DNA from: Streptomyces sp. NRRL F-5727
GTDB taxonomy: Bacteria; Actinomycetota; Actinomycetes; Streptomycetales; Streptomycetaceae
DNA: 64,000 bases
NCBI RefSeq assembly: GCF_000719555.1
Contig: NZ_JOGX01000028.1
Location: 11,945 to 75,944 of the forward strand
Direction of reading: 5' to 3'
The stretch's first letter is position 1. Every line of letters starts with the position of its first letter. Below, in pieces: positions 51,635-60,702 of the stretch. The position numbers and the translations under genes were made by a program. The notes beneath the pieces are model-generated. The model saw nothing but the letters and a program-made list of their open reading frames with translations. It was not told the DNA's origin and made no database searches.

Positions 51635-52777
51635 ATGACTTCGCACCTGGTGGACGCCGCGTGGGACCGCATCGACCGCTGGCTCCTGGCGCACGCGCCC
51701 CGTACCTTCGCCACGCTCGCGCCGCCCGCGCGGGACGAGGACATCCGCGCGACGGAGCGGGAGTTGGGCGTCGTCTTCCCGCCGGACCTGCGGGCCTCGC
51801 TGCGCCGCCACGACGGCGCCCGTCCGGGGCCGGAGGCGTTCCGTTTCGACAACCACGACCGGCCCCTCGGGCTCCGCGGCATCGTCGAGGCGACCGGCTT
51901 CCTGCGGTCGTGCGCGGCGGACCTGGACGAGGAGGACGCGGTGGGGTACTGGCTGCCCGGCTACGTGCAGTTCGGCGCGTACGAGGTCACCGCCGACGGG
52001 GTCGCCATGGACTGCGACCCGGGCCGGGACACGTACGGCGAGGTCGGCCGCTTCTTCGACGAGACGGGCACCCGCTTCGGGACCGCCGCGTCGCTGGGCG
52101 CGTACCTGACGGAGCTGGCGGACCGGCTGGAGAGCCCCGGAGACCCGGCCCTGGTCGTCTTCGCCGGCCGCCTGATCTGGGAGAGCCCGCTCGGACACCT
52201 CCCGGAGTGGGACCCGGCGGACACCCCGCCGCCCGGTCCCGACGCGGAGCTCCCCGCTCTCGGCCTCCCGGCCGACCCGTCGGAGCGCCTGAAGGTGGGC
52301 TGCCTGTACGGACTGGACGAGCTCGGCGCCCTCGTCGCCACCCTCCCCGCCGAGCGCGTCGCCGAGGCGGCCCGCAGGCAGGCCCGCCGCCTCGCCGAGG
52401 AGACCGGACTCGTGGCGTACCCCGAGATCGCCGAGGCTCTGGCCGCGCTGGACTCCGGCACCCCCGACACCTCCCCCGACGGCCCCGCGGTCCGGCGGCT
52501 GCGCGCCGCGAAGGCGGCCGCGACGACGCGCGGCGACACCGTCCGGGCCCTGGCCGCGGTCGAACTGGCCCACGCCGTACGGGGCTCCGCCTACCTGGCG
52601 GTCGCGGAGATACCGACGACCCGGGCCCTGTACGCCCCGCTCTGGCGCGACGACCTCCACGCCGACCTCGGGAACCCGCCGCTCCCGCCGGCCCCCGACG
52701 ACGTCTTCTGGGCCACCCTGCGCAACCCGGCCATCGACGCGGACGCGTACGCCGACTGGTACGCCGGGCAGCCCTAA
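51635..52777 (+). CDS. SMI1/KNR4 (SUKH) family protein
   Basis: A 380-residue protein with an N-terminal SUKH domain. The landmarks are ATERELGVVFPPDLRASLRRHDG and GYWLPGYVQFGAYEVTADGVAMDCDPG. The C-terminal 180 residues are mostly helical and of unknown function. SUKH proteins are often immunity proteins of contact toxins, but no toxin gene is adjacent here. A single SUKH protein may also be a regulator or housekeeping binder. Its stop overlaps the convergent response-regulator stop by a few bases. Confidence 0.8.
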   Translation: MTSHLVDAAWDRIDRWLLAHAPRTFATLAPPARDEDIRATERELGVVFPPDLRASLRRHDGARPGPEAFRFDNHDRPLGLRGIVEATGFLRSCAADLDEEDAVGYWLPGYVQFGAYEVTADGVAMDCDPGRDTYGEVGRFFDETGTRFGTAASLGAYLTELADRLESPGDPALVVFAGRLIWESPLGHLPEWDPADTPPPGPDAELPALGLPADPSERLKVGCLYGLDELGALVATLPAERVAEAARRQARRLAEETGLVAYPEIAEALAALDSGTPDTSPDGPAVRRLRAAKAAATTRGDTVRALAAVELAHAVRGSAYLAVAEIPTTRALYAPLWRDDLHADLGNPPLPPAPDDVFWATLRNPAIDADAYADWYAGQP

Positions 52778-53472
52778 GGCGCGTCGTCCGGCTCCCGGTC
52801 GCCGGTCTCGCCGACGCTGACCAGGCCCGTCTCGTAGGCGACGATGACGGCCTGGGCGCGGTCGCGCAGGCCGAGCTTGGCGAGGACGCGGGCGACGTGC
52901 GTCTTGACGGTCGCCTCGGCCAGGTGGAGCCGGGCGGCCAGTTCGGCGTTGCTCAGTCCGCGCGCCAGCAGCCCGAGCACCTCCAGCTCGCGCGGGGTGA
53001 GCGAGGCGAGGTCGCGGTGGAGGGCGACGGTCTCGTCGCCGCGCCGGGCGAAGCGCCGGACCAGTCGGCGGGTGATGGCCGGCGCGAGGAGCGCGTCGCC
53101 GGTGCGGACCGTGCGGACGGCGGAGGCCAGCTGCTCGGGGGTGACGTCCTTGAGCAGGAAGCCGCTGGCCCCCGCCGACAGCGCCGCGTACACGTACCGG
53201 TCGAGGTCGAAGGTGGTCAGGATGATGACCCGGGGGTCGCCGGGGCCGCCGGTGAGGATCCGGCGGGTGGCCTCCAGGCCGTCCATGTCGGGCATCCGGA
53301 TGTCCATCAGGACCACGTCGGGACGGGTGCGGCGGACCGCCTCGACCGCCTCGGTCCCGTTGGTCGCCTCGGCGACGACGTCGATGCCGTCGGCGCCGAG
53401 GATCATCCGGAACCCGGTGCGGACCAGGGTCTGGTCGTCGGCGAGGACCACACGCGGCGGCGGCTGGGTCAC
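52774..53472 (-). CDS. NarL/LuxR-type response regulator
   Basis: A 232-residue two-component regulator. The receiver has the acidic pair in VVLADDQ, the phospho-Asp in VVLMDIRMPDMDG, the Thr in LTTFD and the Lys in FLLKDVT. The LuxR-type HTH is LTPRELEVLGLLARGLSNAELAARLHLAEATVKTHVARVLAKLGLRDR. The GTG overlaps the kinase stop by 4 bp. With the kinase it lies divergent from an ABC transporter operon, so it probably activates that transporter. Confidence 0.95.
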   Translation of the reverse strand: MTQPPPRVVLADDQTLVRTGFRMILGADGIDVVAEATNGTEAVEAVRRTRPDVVLMDIRMPDMDGLEATRRILTGGPGDPRVIILTTFDLDRYVYAALSAGASGFLLKDVTPEQLASAVRTVRTGDALLAPAITRRLVRRFARRGDETVALHRDLASLTPRELEVLGLLARGLSNAELAARLHLAEATVKTHVARVLAKLGLRDRAQAVIVAYETGLVSVGETGDREPDDAP

Positions 53473-54782
53473 GGTGTCTCCTCCAGGGGGATCAGGGCCT
53501 CCACACGGTAGCCGCCGGTCAGCCGCCGTCCGGTGGCCAGCGTGCCGCCGTAGACGGCGAGACGCTCGCGCAGGCCGATCAGCCCCCTGCCGTTGCCGGC
53601 GGCGGCGCCCGGGCCGGGGCGGCCGCCGGTGTCGGTGACCTCCACCCGGAGCCGGCCGGGACCGTACTCGACGGTCACGGCGGCGGTCGCGCCGGCCGCG
53701 TGCTTCACCGCGTTCGTCAGCGCCTCCTGGACCACCCGGTAGGCGGCGAGCCCGATGCCGGACGGGAGTTCGCGGGGCGGGCCGGTCACGGTCAGGGCGA
53801 CCGGCAGGCCCGCGTCCCGGACGCGCCGGACGAGCGCGTCCAGCCGGTCGAGACCCGGCTGGGGTGCGAGCTCCGCCGGCGCGTCGGGCCGGTCCACGTC
53901 CTCGTCGCGCCCCTCGTCCTCGTCGGCCATGGTGAGCAGCCCCATGACGTGACGCAGTTCGGTCATGGCCGACCGGCCGCTCCCCTCGACGGCGAGCAGG
54001 GCCTCACCGGCCTGCGCGGGCGAGGTCTTCATGATCGTGCGGGCCGCGCCCGCCTGGATGATCATCACGCTGACGTGGTGGGTGACGACGTCGTGCAGCT
54101 CCCGGGCGATCCTGGCCCGCTCGTGCTCGACGGCCCGGCGCAGCGCCTCGGCCTGCTCGCGTTCGAGCGCGGAGAGCCGGGTGCGGCTCTCGTCGGACCG
54201 CAGCTTCCAGGTGCGCAGACCGACGGCGGCCAGGGCCATCGGGACGAGGACGAGCAGGGCGATGTACTCGGTGGGGACGATCGGGGCGACCGAGTTCCCC
54301 GACGTGCCGACGAGGAGGACGGAGACCGGGAGCGCCACCAGGGTCGCCACCCGGTACGGGCTGTACACGGCGGCGCTGTAGACGGCGATGACGAAGGCGT
54401 AGAAGGTCAGCCGCGACACGCTCTGCGGTGTCGCCAGCGTCGCCGCCGTGACGACGCACAGCACGGCGAGCGGGTGGCGGCGGCGCAGGGCCAGGGCGCC
54501 CGAGGCGACGACCGCGAGGGAGACCATCCAGGCGAGGCCGGCCGCGCCGGACGGGCGGGGCATCACGTACGTCGTCCCGAGGCCGGTCTCGCGGATCACG
54601 ACGACGCCGACGTTGTCGATGCCGTAGTGGACGGTGGCGGCACCGATGACCAGCGCCAGCAGGACGTCGAACGTCCAGGCGCGCCGGCTGGGCCGCGGGG
54701 GCGGACCGGCCGGGACCCTCGCGTCGCGGACGGTCCGCCGGGCCGCCGCCCGGAGCCCCTCCGCCGTCGTACGCACGTTCAT
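53469..54782 (-). CDS. HisKA_3-type sensor histidine kinase
   Basis: A 437-residue membrane kinase. Five or six transmembrane helices cover about residues 38-190 (DVLLALVIGAATVHYGIDNVG, LAWMVSLAVVASGALAL, FYAFVIAVYSAAVYS and others). The HisKA_3 phospho-His is in RARIARELHDVVTHHVSVMI, and the ATPase domain has AAYRVVQEALTNAVKHA and GNGRGLIGLRERL. There is no large sensor loop, so the signal may arise within the membrane. A 40-residue acidic insertion lies before the ATPase domain. The ATG at 54782 was chosen. A GTG at 54785 is adjacent. Confidence 0.95.
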   Translation of the reverse strand: MNVRTTAEGLRAAARRTVRDARVPAGPPPRPSRRAWTFDVLLALVIGAATVHYGIDNVGVVVIRETGLGTTYVMPRPSGAAGLAWMVSLAVVASGALALRRRHPLAVLCVVTAATLATPQSVSRLTFYAFVIAVYSAAVYSPYRVATLVALPVSVLLVGTSGNSVAPIVPTEYIALLVLVPMALAAVGLRTWKLRSDESRTRLSALEREQAEALRRAVEHERARIARELHDVVTHHVSVMIIQAGAARTIMKTSPAQAGEALLAVEGSGRSAMTELRHVMGLLTMADEDEGRDEDVDRPDAPAELAPQPGLDRLDALVRRVRDAGLPVALTVTGPPRELPSGIGLAAYRVVQEALTNAVKHAAGATAAVTVEYGPGRLRVEVTDTGGRPGPGAAAGNGRGLIGLRERLAVYGGTLATGRRLTGGYRVEALIPLEETP

Positions 54783-55002
54783 CACCGGCTCATTGTCGCC
54801 GCCGCCCCGCGCCGCCGGATCCGTCTCCGGGGCCGGTTCCGAGCGAGCGCGTACACCGGGCGCCTACATCGCGGGGATGACGTCCGGGCGCATGGTCCCG
54901 GCGCGGTACGGGAGGGGGTCCGGGCGGACGACGCGCGGGCGCCGGCCGCGCTCCTAGCGTTCACCCGGCCCCCCTCCCTCCCCCGTTTCCGAGGAGCCTT
55001 CC

Positions 55003-55680
55003 GTGACCACACCCGTGATCGAACTGCGCGGCGTGAGCCGCCGCTACGAGGGCGGTCCGCCCGCCCTCGACGACGTGTCGCTGACCGTGATGCCCGGCGA
55101 GGCCGTCGCGGTCCTCGGCCCCTCCGGCAGCGGGAAGTCCACGCTGCTGAACCTGGTCGCGGGCCTGGACCGACCCGACGCGGGGACCGTCACCGTCGAC
55201 GGGGTGCGGGTGGACCGGCTGGGCGAGGCGGGCGCGGCGCTCCACCGGCGGGCCCGGATCGGGATGGTCTTCCAGTTCTTCCACCTGCTCGACGACCTGA
55301 CCGTCACCGAGAACGTCGTCCTGCCGGCGCGCCTCGCGGGCACGGGCCGCCGCGAGGCCGGGCGGCGGGCGGCGGAACTCCTGGAGAGCCTCGGCATCGC
55401 CCGGCACGCCCGCGCCCTGCCGGGACGGCTGTCCGGCGGCGAGCGCCAGCGCGTCGCGGTGGCCCGGGCGCTGATGAACCGGCCGGCGCTGCTGCTCGCC
55501 GACGAGCCGACCGGAGCCCTGGACACGGCCGCCGGTGAGGACGTCGGCGGACTGCTCGCCGCCCTCCACGCCGAGGGGCAGAGCGTTCTCCTCGTCACCC
55601 ACGACCTGGCGCTGGCCCGCTCCTGCACGCGGCGCACGGTGCGGATCGCCGACGGCCGCGTCACCGAGGACGCCCGGTGA
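55003..55680 (+). CDS. ABC transporter ATP-binding protein (LolD/MacB type)
   Basis: A 225-residue ATPase. Walker A is GPSGSGKST, the Q-loop FQFFHLLDDLTV, the signature LSGGERQRVAVARAL, Walker B LLLADEPTGALD and the H-loop VTHD. It powers the FtsX-type permease encoded next, with which it overlaps by 4 bp (GTGA). GAGGAG precedes the GTG at 55003. The pair is divergent from a two-component system, the arrangement of peptide-antibiotic or envelope-stress detoxification modules such as BceAB-like systems. Confidence 0.95.
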   Translation: MTTPVIELRGVSRRYEGGPPALDDVSLTVMPGEAVAVLGPSGSGKSTLLNLVAGLDRPDAGTVTVDGVRVDRLGEAGAALHRRARIGMVFQFFHLLDDLTVTENVVLPARLAGTGRREAGRRAAELLESLGIARHARALPGRLSGGERQRVAVARALMNRPALLLADEPTGALDTAAGEDVGGLLAALHAEGQSVLLVTHDLALARSCTRRTVRIADGRVTEDAR

Positions 55681-58043
55681 GCGCGCTCGGCGGGGTGGTG
55701 CGGTCGGGGGTGCGGCGGCGCCGGGTGCAGACGCTGGTGATCGGGCTGGCGACGATGACGGCGGTGGCCGCGTCCGTCCTCGGCGGCTCGCTGCTCGTGG
55801 TCTCCGGCGCGCCCTTCCAAGGCGCCTTCGCCCGGCAGCACGGCGCCCATCTGTCCGTGGAGTTCGACGCGGACCGGGTGGGCGCCGGGCGGCTGGCGCG
55901 GTCGGCCGGGGCCGCGGGGGTGAGCGGGGCGGCCGGGCCGTTCCGTACGGCGACGGTCGCGCCGCGCACGGACGGTTCGGGTCCCGGATGGCCGATGACC
56001 GTGGTCGGCCGGCCCGACCCCGGCCGGGACGTGGACGCGGTGGCGCTGCTCGACGGGCGGTGGCCCGCGCGTCCCGGCGAGATCGCGGTGGCCGCCGACT
56101 CCCCGCTCCTCCCCGTCCTGGGCCTGCGGATCGACGTGCCCGGACCGCCCGGCGCGCCGGCGCTGACGGTGGTGGGGGTGGCCCGCTCGGTGACCGGGAC
56201 CGCCGACGCCTGGGTGGTGCCGGAGCAGATGCCGGCGCTGACCGCGCCCGGCGGCGGCGGGTACCAGATGCTCTACCGCTTCGCCGACGCGAGCACCGCC
56301 GAGCGGGTCGCCGCGGGCGCGGCGGCCGTGACGGCGGGTCTGCCGGCCGGGGCCGCGGTCGGCGAGCAGTCGTGGCTGACGGTCGCGTCGAACGCCGAGC
56401 GCGACACCGCGGTCTACGTGCCGTTCCTCCTCGCGTTCGGGGTGCTCGGTCTGGTCATGTCGGTGCTCGTCGTCGGCAACGTCGTCGCGTCGGCCGTCGG
56501 TCTGGGGACCCGTCGCATCGGCGTCCTCAAGGCGGTCGGCTTCACCCCGGCCCAGGTCGTGCGGGCCCATGTGGCGCAGGCGCTGGTCCCGGCGGCCGCG
56601 GGCACGGTCGCCGGGCTCCTCGCCGGTCGTCTCCTCGCCCTGCCCGTGCTGGCGGAGGCCGGGGAGGTGTACGGCACCTCCTCCCTCGCCGTCGCGCCCT
56701 GGGTGGACGTGGCGGTGACCGGCGGGGTGCTCGGGCTGGTGGCGGCGACCGCCTGGGCGAGCGCCTGGCGGGCGGGCCGGCTGCGGACGGTCGACGCACT
56801 CGCCGTCGGCCGGGCGGTCCCGTCGGGGCAGGGCCGGCGGGCGGCCCGCCTGGCCGCGCGGCTGCCGCTGCCGCAGCCGGTCGCGCTGGGCCTGGTGCGG
56901 CCGTTCGCGCGGCCGGTCCGCGCCCTGGCCATGGGGACGGCGGTGCTGTTCGGCGCGGTCGCGGTCACCTTCACCGTCGGGATGAGCGCCTCGCTCGGCG
57001 AGGTGATGCGGGCCAAGGCCCATGACGTGGCGGACGTCAGCGTCCCGGAGCCCCCGCCGGCCTTCGGCCCGCCCGGTGCCGGGCCGCCGCCCGGTTCCGG
57101 TGCGGAGCGGCGGCCCCCGGCGGAGCCCGCCGCCGTCACCGCGGCGATCGAGGCGACCGCGGGAACCGGGCGGCACTACAGCGCCACCACGGTACGGGCG
57201 ACGGTGTCCGGCCCGACCGACCTCGTCGACGTGGTCGCCTTCACCGGGGACGCCTCCTGGGGCGGCTACGCGCTGGTCGCGGGCCGCTGGTTCGCGCGGC
57301 CGGGCGAGGCCGTGGTCCCGACCCCGTTCCTGGCCGCCACCGGCACCCGCGTCGGCGACCGGGTCACGCTGAACGGCCTGGCCGAGCCGGTCACCGTCCG
57401 GATCGTCGGCGAGGTCCTCGACCCGCGCAACGACGGCATGCAGGTCTTCACCGACCTCGCGAGCCTCGCCTCCGCGCGCCCGGACATGACGTCGACGAGC
57501 CATCACATCGCGGTCGCCGCGGGGACCGGCGTACCGGACTACGTGGAGGCGCTGAACGAGGCCCTGGCACCGCTCGGCGTCACCGCGCGGGCGGGCGGGC
57601 TCCGCTCGGGGAGCGACATGGTCGTCACGCTCGACGCGCTGGCCGCGTTCCTCACCCTGCTGCTGGTCGCCGTCGCCGCGCTCGGCGTCCTCAACGGCGT
57701 GCTGCTCGACACCCGGGAGCGGGTCCGGGAGATCGGCGTCCACAAGGCGCTCGGGATGACACCCCGTCAGACCGTGGCGATGGTCCTCACCTCGGTCGTC
57801 GTGACGGGGGCGGTCGCGGGCGCGCTGGGCGTCCCGCTCGGCGTGGCCCTGCACGGCCGGGTGGTGCCCGCGATGGCCGACGGGGTGGGCCTCCGGCTCC
57901 CCGCCTCGGTCACCGACGTGTACGGCGCGGGCGCGCTCGTCGCGCTCGCCCTCGGCGGCCTGCTCATCGCCCTCCTCGGCGCCCTCCTCCCGGCCGGCTG
58001 GGCGGCCGGGACCCGTACGGCGACCGCCCTGCGCACCGAGTAG
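55677..58043 (+). CDS. FtsX-like ABC transporter permease
   Basis: A 788-residue permease with two FtsX modules. An N-terminal helix (TLVIGLATMTAVAASVLGGSL) is followed by an extracellular domain, three helices (about 245-380), a central helix near residue 420, a second extracellular domain with a Pro-rich stretch (PPPAFGPPGAGPPPGSG) and three final helices (LAAFLTLLLVAVAALGVLNG onward). Proteins of this type move peptides or lipids, or act by mechanotransmission. It is the last gene of the operon. Together with the divergent kinase and regulator it forms a likely self-contained resistance or stress unit. Confidence 0.92.
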   Translation: MSALGGVVRSGVRRRRVQTLVIGLATMTAVAASVLGGSLLVVSGAPFQGAFARQHGAHLSVEFDADRVGAGRLARSAGAAGVSGAAGPFRTATVAPRTDGSGPGWPMTVVGRPDPGRDVDAVALLDGRWPARPGEIAVAADSPLLPVLGLRIDVPGPPGAPALTVVGVARSVTGTADAWVVPEQMPALTAPGGGGYQMLYRFADASTAERVAAGAAAVTAGLPAGAAVGEQSWLTVASNAERDTAVYVPFLLAFGVLGLVMSVLVVGNVVASAVGLGTRRIGVLKAVGFTPAQVVRAHVAQALVPAAAGTVAGLLAGRLLALPVLAEAGEVYGTSSLAVAPWVDVAVTGGVLGLVAATAWASAWRAGRLRTVDALAVGRAVPSGQGRRAARLAARLPLPQPVALGLVRPFARPVRALAMGTAVLFGAVAVTFTVGMSASLGEVMRAKAHDVADVSVPEPPPAFGPPGAGPPPGSGAERRPPAEPAAVTAAIEATAGTGRHYSATTVRATVSGPTDLVDVVAFTGDASWGGYALVAGRWFARPGEAVVPTPFLAATGTRVGDRVTLNGLAEPVTVRIVGEVLDPRNDGMQVFTDLASLASARPDMTSTSHHIAVAAGTGVPDYVEALNEALAPLGVTARAGGLRSGSDMVVTLDALAAFLTLLLVAVAALGVLNGVLLDTRERVREIGVHKALGMTPRQTVAMVLTSVVVTGAVAGALGVPLGVALHGRVVPAMADGVGLRLPASVTDVYGAGALVALALGGLLIALLGALLPAGWAAGTRTATALRTE

Positions 58044-58058
58044 GCCCGGCCCGGAGGC

Positions 58059-58796
58059 TCATCCGGCGGGTCCGCCGGGCGCGGCCGGAGGATCGCCCTC
58101 CGGCTCCGTCGGCCCCGCGCCGGGGGCCTGGCGGACCAACCGGTACCGCCCCTCCCACCGGCGCGGCGGTGGGAGGCGGGCGAACCGGGCGCGGGTGCGG
58201 GTGCGGGCGCCCTCCTCGCGGGCCGTGTCCATCCAGGCGGCGAAGGCCGGGTCGCGGTGGCGGCGCGCGTACACCGTGGAGGTCGAGACGCCGGCGCGCT
58301 CCGCGGCGGCGGTGACCGGCCGCCCCTCGCGCAGGGACTGGAGGAAGAGCCGGATCGCGGCGGGCGACAGGCGTGAGCGCGGGGCCTCGCGGGACGCCTC
58401 GGCGAGCGCCCGGGCGCCGTCCAGCGCGTCCCGGAAGGGCTCGTCCTCGGTCCGCCAGAGTCCGAGCGTGCTCTCCGGGACGCCGGCGGCCCGCGCCGCC
58501 GCGGCGAGGGTCATGCCGAGGGCGACGCAGCGCAGCAGCTCGGCGCGCTGCCGCACGGCGCCGGCCTCCCGGGTGAAGGGATCGCGGCCGGTGAGCGCGA
58601 CCGCCAGGACACCGTCGCCGACGGCGGCGGCCTCCAGCGTCTGAAGGCGGAGGCCGGCCCCGGCGGCGGCCTCCTCGGGCCGGTGGCCCGCCCGGAGGGC
58701 GCCGACGATCTGGTCGCGGACGCCCACGGGGAGGACGACGGCGGGCGGGCCGTCGTCCTCGCCCGCCGCCGCGGGGTGGCGCGGGAACACCGTCAT
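58059..58796 (-). CDS. helix-turn-helix protein at the end of the siderophore operon
   Basis: A 245-residue protein of no clear named family. Two Ala-rich helix-turn-helix units are visible: LRCVALGMTLAAAARAAGVPESTLGLWRTEDEPF and LREGRPVTAAAERAGVSTSTVYARRHRDPAFAAWMDTAREEG. They resemble transposase- or terminase-small-subunit-type DNA-binding helices. The C-terminus is basic then Pro-rich. The ATG overlaps the stop of the N-hydroxylase gene by 4 bp, so it is co-translated with the siderophore operon. It may regulate the operon or may be a captured gene. Confidence 0.72.
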   Translation of the reverse strand: MTVFPRHPAAAGEDDGPPAVVLPVGVRDQIVGALRAGHRPEEAAAGAGLRLQTLEAAAVGDGVLAVALTGRDPFTREAGAVRQRAELLRCVALGMTLAAAARAAGVPESTLGLWRTEDEPFRDALDGARALAEASREAPRSRLSPAAIRLFLQSLREGRPVTAAAERAGVSTSTVYARRHRDPAFAAWMDTAREEGARTRTRARFARLPPPRRWEGRYRLVRQAPGAGPTEPEGDPPAAPGGPAG

Positions 58797-60121
58797 CCCC
58801 CGCCGTGCGCCGGCGTTCCGGGGGCCTCGAAGCGGGTGAAGGCGCTCCGCCGGGGCAGGCGGTAGACCTCGCGCCCGGTGACGGCGTTCAGGATGGTGGC
58901 GTTGCGGACGGCCCCGATGTCGAGGTTCGGGGCGGAGACGCCGTAGGCGTGGATCTCGGCGTTGGCCACGAAGATCCGTCCGGTCACGCCGTCGGCGAGT
59001 TCGACGGAGTGGTCGGCCCGGACCACCGGCCGCCCCTTGGCGTCCTGCCGGATCAGCTTCTCGACCGGGGCCAGGAAGTCGGGGGTGCGCCGCCGGTAGC
59101 CGGTCGCCGCCACCACCAGGTCCGTGACGTGCGCGAACTCCCGGCCGGTGTCGAGGTGCCGGCAGGTCAGCACCGTCCGCCCGGAGGGCTCCGCGACCGC
59201 GGCCTCGACGGCGACGCCGAAGCGGAGCTCGACGTCGGCGAGTCCGTCGTCGAGCTGGCGGCGGTAGAGGAGTTCGTGGATCTCCTCCAGGGTGTCCGTG
59301 GAGATGCCCTTGTAGAACTGCCACTGCTCGCCGACCAGCCGGTCCCGCACCTCCTCCGGCAGGGTGTGGAAGTAGCGCATGTACGCCGGGGTGGTCAGCT
59401 CCAGGTTCATCTTGGTGTAGTCGAGCGGGGCCCACGAGCCGGTCCGGGTCAGCCAGCTCACCGCCGGGCCGCCGTCGAGGTTGCGGGTCAGCAGGTCGGC
59501 GGCGACCTCGGCGCCCGACTGGCCGGAGCCGACGACCGTGACCCGCCCGGCGCGCGCCACGTCGGCGGCCCGGTGGAGGTAGTCGGAGGTGTGCAGCACC
59601 CGGTCGGAGGGCAGCCCGGCGAGCGCGTCGGGGAGGTGCGGGGCGGTTCCGATGCCGAGGACGAGGTGGCGGGCGCGGAACCGGACGACGGTGCCGTCGC
59701 CGCGTACCGCGCGGACGGTGAAGCGCTCCTCGCCGGCGTCCCAGTCGGCCTCCTCGACCCGGTGGGAGAAGCGCACGGCCGGCAGCCGCGCGGCGGCCCA
59801 GCGCAGGTAGTGCTCGTACTCGCGGCGGGAGGGGAAGAAGTTCTCCCGCACGGTGAAGGTGTAGAGCCGGTCCATGTCGTGCAGGTACGCGAGGAACGAC
59901 AGCGGGTGCCAGGGGGCGACGAGGGTGACGAGGTCGGCGAGGAAGTTCACCTGCATCGAGGCGTCGCCGAACATCATGCCGCGGTGCCAGGTCAGCTCGG
60001 GGGTCTCCTCCAGGACGACCAGGTCGAGGTCGTCGACGGTGGAGGCGAGGGCGGCGAGGCCCAGGTTGAAGGGGCCGCAGCCGATGGCGACGACGTCGTG
60101 GTCGGTGGTGGGTCCGCTCAT
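58793..60121 (-). CDS. siderophore amine N-hydroxylase (lysine/ornithine N-monooxygenase family)
   Basis: A 442-residue flavoprotein. The FAD motif is AIGCGPFNLGLAALA, the NADPH motif VVGSGQSGAEVAADLL and the ATGYRRRTPDFL end block complete the N-hydroxylating monooxygenase signature. It hydroxylates the free amine of a diamine, the first step to a hydroxamate. In the rhizobactin-like setting the substrate would be 1,3-diaminopropane or its acetyl form, but lysine-derived cadaverine cannot be excluded. It overlaps both neighbours by 4 bp. Confidence 0.92.
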   Translation of the reverse strand: MSGPTTDHDVVAIGCGPFNLGLAALASTVDDLDLVVLEETPELTWHRGMMFGDASMQVNFLADLVTLVAPWHPLSFLAYLHDMDRLYTFTVRENFFPSRREYEHYLRWAAARLPAVRFSHRVEEADWDAGEERFTVRAVRGDGTVVRFRARHLVLGIGTAPHLPDALAGLPSDRVLHTSDYLHRAADVARAGRVTVVGSGQSGAEVAADLLTRNLDGGPAVSWLTRTGSWAPLDYTKMNLELTTPAYMRYFHTLPEEVRDRLVGEQWQFYKGISTDTLEEIHELLYRRQLDDGLADVELRFGVAVEAAVAEPSGRTVLTCRHLDTGREFAHVTDLVVAATGYRRRTPDFLAPVEKLIRQDAKGRPVVRADHSVELADGVTGRIFVANAEIHAYGVSAPNLDIGAVRNATILNAVTGREVYRLPRRSAFTRFEAPGTPAHGGG

Positions 60122-60702
60122 CGGGGCAGGTCCTCCGGCGTGCGCGGGCGGATCATCAGGGCGGCGGTCTTGTCGGGGAACTCGACCTTGCCGGCGGGCC
60201 GGAATCCGGCCGCCTCGAAGGCCCTCAGCGAAGGGGCGTTGTGCACGTCGGGCTCGGCGACCACGCGGGCGCAGTCCGGGTCCGCGGCCAGCAGGCCGTC
60301 GGCGAGGGCCCGCAGCAGCGTCCGGCCGAGGCCCTTCCCGGTGCGCCCGGCCTCGCCGATGGCGATGTGGACGCCGAGGTCGTGGGGCAGCTCGGGGTAG
60401 TGGCCGGCGAGCCGGTCCCGTAAGACCCGGTAGACCTCGACGTAGGCGAGCGGCTCGCCGTCCAGGTCGACGAGGACGGGCAGGATCGCGTCGCCGGCCA
60501 GATGGCCCGCGATCTCCTCGTGCCAGCGCTCGCGCGGCCACGCCTGGTGCCAGAAGGCGTCGATGTGCGGGGACCGCATCCAGCCGTGCACGAGGTCCAG
60601 GTCGGCGCCCTCGGCGCGGGCGACGCGGGCCGTCCAGCGGCCGGGCAGCACGGGCAGCGGCGGGCCCGGGACCGCGCCGCCGGTCTGCTCGATGGTGCTC
60701 AC
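60118..60702 (-). CDS. siderophore hydroxylamine acetyltransferase (RhbD/IucB-like)
   Basis: A 194-residue GNAT-fold acyltransferase of the IucB/RhbD/DesC type. Key blocks are VHGWMRSPHIDAFWHQAWPRERW near the N-terminus, LAYVEVYRVLRDRLAGHY, and HIAIGEAGRTGKGLGRTLLRAL with the acetyl-CoA-binding GxGxG. It acylates the N-hydroxy amine to give the hydroxamate. GGAGG precedes the GTG at 60702, which overlaps the synthetase stop. Its place between the synthetase and the hydroxylase matches rhbCDE order. Confidence 0.9.
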   Translation of the reverse strand: MSTIEQTGGAVPGPPLPVLPGRWTARVARAEGADLDLVHGWMRSPHIDAFWHQAWPRERWHEEIAGHLAGDAILPVLVDLDGEPLAYVEVYRVLRDRLAGHYPELPHDLGVHIAIGEAGRTGKGLGRTLLRALADGLLAADPDCARVVAEPDVHNAPSLRAFEAAGFRPAGKVEFPDKTAALMIRPRTPEDLPR

